6,763 nucleotides of DNA from an uncultured Collinsella sp. (GTDB lineage: Bacteria; Actinomycetota; Coriobacteriia; Coriobacteriales; Coriobacteriaceae), in assembly GCA_902494855.1 (NCBI GenBank), contig CABUVC010000088.1, forward strand, positions 1 to 6,763, read 5' to 3'. A program made the translations under genes and the position numbers. Within the stretch, counting starts at the first letter, position 1. Every line of letters begins with the position of its first letter. Positions 5,622 through 6,763 of the stretch are shown piece by piece. The notes beneath the pieces are model-generated. The model saw only the letters and a program-made list of their open reading frames with translations. It did no database searches and was not told the origin of the DNA.

Positions 5622-5702
5622 GAGTGGTCTCCTTGTCTCTATAGCAATGCCGCGCCGAGGGCGACGAGGGCCTCCGCCTCTCCCCTCTCAATCAACGGCA
5701 GT

Positions 5703-5708
5703 CTTATA
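5703..5708 (-). promoter_or_regulatory. Possible -10 box for rdgB-dtd
   Basis: The minus strand reads TATAAG (5 of 6 to the -10 consensus) between the rph terminator and rdgB. The hexamer 17 bases upstream, TTTTAT, is a poor -35 match and overlaps the terminator T run. Transcription from here would give a leader of about 75 bases. A second match, TATAGA near 5640, is too close to the ribosome binding site to be useful. Weak evidence, but a promoter is expected somewhere in this gap because of the terminator. Confidence 0.3.
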
Positions 5709-5725
5709 CTTCGTCGTTTTCGCAG

Positions 5726-5764
5726 ATAAAACCTGCCAAAATTAACATCCCTTTTTGGCAGGTT
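5726..5764 (-). terminator. Intrinsic terminator overlapping the rph stop
   Basis: On the minus strand, AACCTGCCAAAA and TTTTGGCAGGTT are perfect 12-base arms around an 11-base loop, followed by TTATC. The stem begins inside the rph stop codon (TAA, 5763-5765). The T run is short and broken beyond the stem, and the upper stem is A-T only, so efficiency may be moderate. It would end the murI-rph transcript and partly insulate rdgB-dtd. Confidence 0.75.
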
Positions 5765-6488
5765 AGGCGAGGGCTTGGCGCTGGAGCTCGATGAGCTCGG
5801 CAATGCCCTTGTCGCCCAAATCGAGCAGGGCATTGAGGCGCTTGCGGTCGAAGGGCGCCTGCTCACCAGTGCCCTGGAGCTCGATCATCTCACCGGTATC
5901 GGTGGCGACAAGGTTCATGTCGACCTCGGCGTGACTGTCCTCGGAATAATCCAGGTCGAGCAGGGTGTTGCCGTCGACAACTCCCATGGAAATCGCGGCG
6001 ACCTGGCCCGTGAGCGGGATGCGCTCGAGCTTACCCGCCTCGACCCACATGGCAAGGGCGTCGTGCAGTGCCACCCAGGCGCCGGTAATGCTCGCCGTTC
6101 GCGTGCCGCCGTCTGCCTGAATCACGTCGCAGTCGACGGTGACGGTATACTCGCCGAGCGCCTTCATGTTGACGACGGTGCGCAGGCTACGGCCGATAAG
6201 GCGCTCGATCTCCATGGAGCGACCCTTGCGGTTGGCGTGCTCGCGCTTGCAGCGCTTGCCGGTCGATGCCGGCAGCATGGCATACTCCGCCGTTACCCAA
6301 CCGGCCTTGGCGCCCTTGCGCCAGCCCGGCACGCCCTCCTCGATGGTGGCGGCGCACAACACGCGCGTATCGCCAAACTCGGCCAGGCACGAACCGTGGG
6401 CGTGCTTCATGACACCGCGGGTGAGCTTGATGGGGCGAAGCTCATCGGCGGCGCGGCCGTTGGCGCGGTTGACCTGCATATACTCCAT
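5763..6488 (-). CDS. rph: Ribonuclease PH
   Basis: RNase PH is a phosphate-dependent 3' exoribonuclease that trims the 3' ends of tRNA precursors and other stable RNA; it forms a hexameric ring in the cytosol. The protein has 241 residues, the usual length. Family stretches are RANGRAADELRPIKL (8-22), GWVTAEYAMLPAST (63-76), SMEIERLIGRSLR (91-103), DCDVIQADGGTRTASITGA (119-137) with the phosphate-binding GGTR at 127-130, and LLDLDYSED (176-184), whose D178 and D184 match the known catalytic acidic positions. EIQGT-type sequence IELQGTGEQ follows at 202-210. The ATG at 6488 has AAAGGA (6496-6501) 7 bases upstream. An in-frame ATG at 6479 has poorer spacing. It lies 55 bases after murI, with no terminator between them. 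Confidence 0.97.
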   Translation of the reverse strand: MEYMQVNRANGRAADELRPIKLTRGVMKHAHGSCLAEFGDTRVLCAATIEEGVPGWRKGAKAGWVTAEYAMLPASTGKRCKREHANRKGRSMEIERLIGRSLRTVVNMKALGEYTVTVDCDVIQADGGTRTASITGAWVALHDALAMWVEAGKLERIPLTGQVAAISMGVVDGNTLLDLDYSEDSHAEVDMNLVATDTGEMIELQGTGEQAPFDRKRLNALLDLGDKGIAELIELQRQALA

Positions 6489-6496
6489 GGAATAAT

Positions 6497-6526
6497 CCTT
6501 TCGGCAAAAGGTGAACGTGAGCCTTT
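6497..6526 (-). promoter_or_regulatory. Alternative short stems around the rph ribosome binding site
   Basis: In the murI-rph gap the minus strand carries AAAGG (6522-6526), CCTTT (6507-6511) and AAAGG (6497-6501), the last being part of the rph ribosome binding site. The middle block can pair with either of the outer ones. One pairing hides the ribosome binding site and the other frees it. The stems are only five pairs each, so this is a suggestion, not a demonstrated switch. Confidence 0.25.
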
Positions 6527-6543
6527 GGTCGGTGACCTTACAT

Positions 6544-6763
6544 CTATTTCAGCTCATCGATATCGATATGTTCGATGCTCTTGAGCGGCTGACCAAAGAT
6601 AAAGCTACCCGCCACCGCAAACTCGGCAATGTTATCGGCCGTCGTCGCAAAGCGATGCTGCGGCTCGGCTGCGTCGCCCGCCAGCTGCTCGCGGCGCGTG
6701 AGGATATCGGTCAGCTCGCGCGTGGTCTCCTCGGCGGAGCTCACCACGCGCACTCCGGGACCC
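6544..6763 (-). CDS. murI: Glutamate racemase, C-terminal part (cut by window edge)
   Basis: Glutamate racemase interconverts L- and D-glutamate, supplying D-Glu for peptidoglycan. Only the last 72 or so residues are in the window. They begin GPGVRVVSSAEETTRE, matching the segment after the second catalytic cysteine region, where the family has an S/D-S-A-E-E/xTA pattern. They end with NIAEFAVAGSFIFGQPL and a VE/IEH-type strand (SIEHIDIDEL), as in the family C-terminus. Both catalytic cysteines lie outside the window, so activity cannot be judged. A GTG at 6753 is internal and should not be taken as the start. The identification also fits the common murI-rph-rdgB order. The stop is TAG at 6544-6546. 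Confidence 0.8.
   Translation of the reverse strand, partial: GPGVRVVSSAEETTRELTDILTRREQLAGDAAEPQHRFATTADNIAEFAVAGSFIFGQPLKSIEHIDIDELK

Noticed and set aside
5639..5700. GC-rich coding-like stretch (IERGEAEALVALGAALL) ahead of rdgB
   Set aside because: No start codon with a ribosome binding site, only about 18 codons after a possible TTG, and it overlaps the expected rdgB leader. Too short to call a gene or a remnant.
5775..6584. Plus-strand open frame (269 codons) opposite rph
   Set aside because: It mirrors the whole RNase PH gene, whose motifs are unmistakable on the minus strand.

Overview
The window is a stretch of bacterial chromosome of about 57-60% GC by eye. Every confident gene lies on the minus strand, so the biological order runs from high to low coordinates. 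Veg directly before ispE, a long LysRS with a MetRS-style C-terminal tRNA-binding domain, a single short TatA, a murI-rph-rdgB order and several GTG starts together suggest a Gram-positive, probably an actinobacterium of class Coriobacteriia (a Collinsella-like organism). That placement is inferred from gene content and protein style; no search was run.

Layout in transcription order: the C-terminal end of murI (glutamate racemase, cut by the window edge) and rph (RNase PH), closed by a strong stem overlapping the rph stop; rdgB (XTP/dITP pyrophosphatase) and dtd (D-aminoacyl-tRNA deacylase), 3 bases apart; an AT-rich promoter region; veg and ispE, 2 bases apart and apparently coupled; tRNA-Pro(CGG) with an encoded CCA and a textbook terminator; tatA with its own promoter, which carries a perfect palindrome between its -35 and -10 boxes; a terminator; greA; a terminator-like hairpin just ahead of the lysS ribosome binding site; lysS; and an 84-base tail with a perfect 11-bp palindrome.

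The genes are housekeeping: cell wall precursor (murI), 3' processing of tRNA (rph), nucleotide pool cleaning (rdgB), removal of D-amino acids from tRNA (dtd), isoprenoid precursor synthesis (ispE), protein export (tatA), rescue of stalled transcription (greA) and lysine charging (lysS). No mobile element, CRISPR array, phage gene or defence system was seen. The points worth a second look are the LysRS domain fusion and several small dyads in the intergenic regions that look regulatory. No novel multi-gene system is evident.
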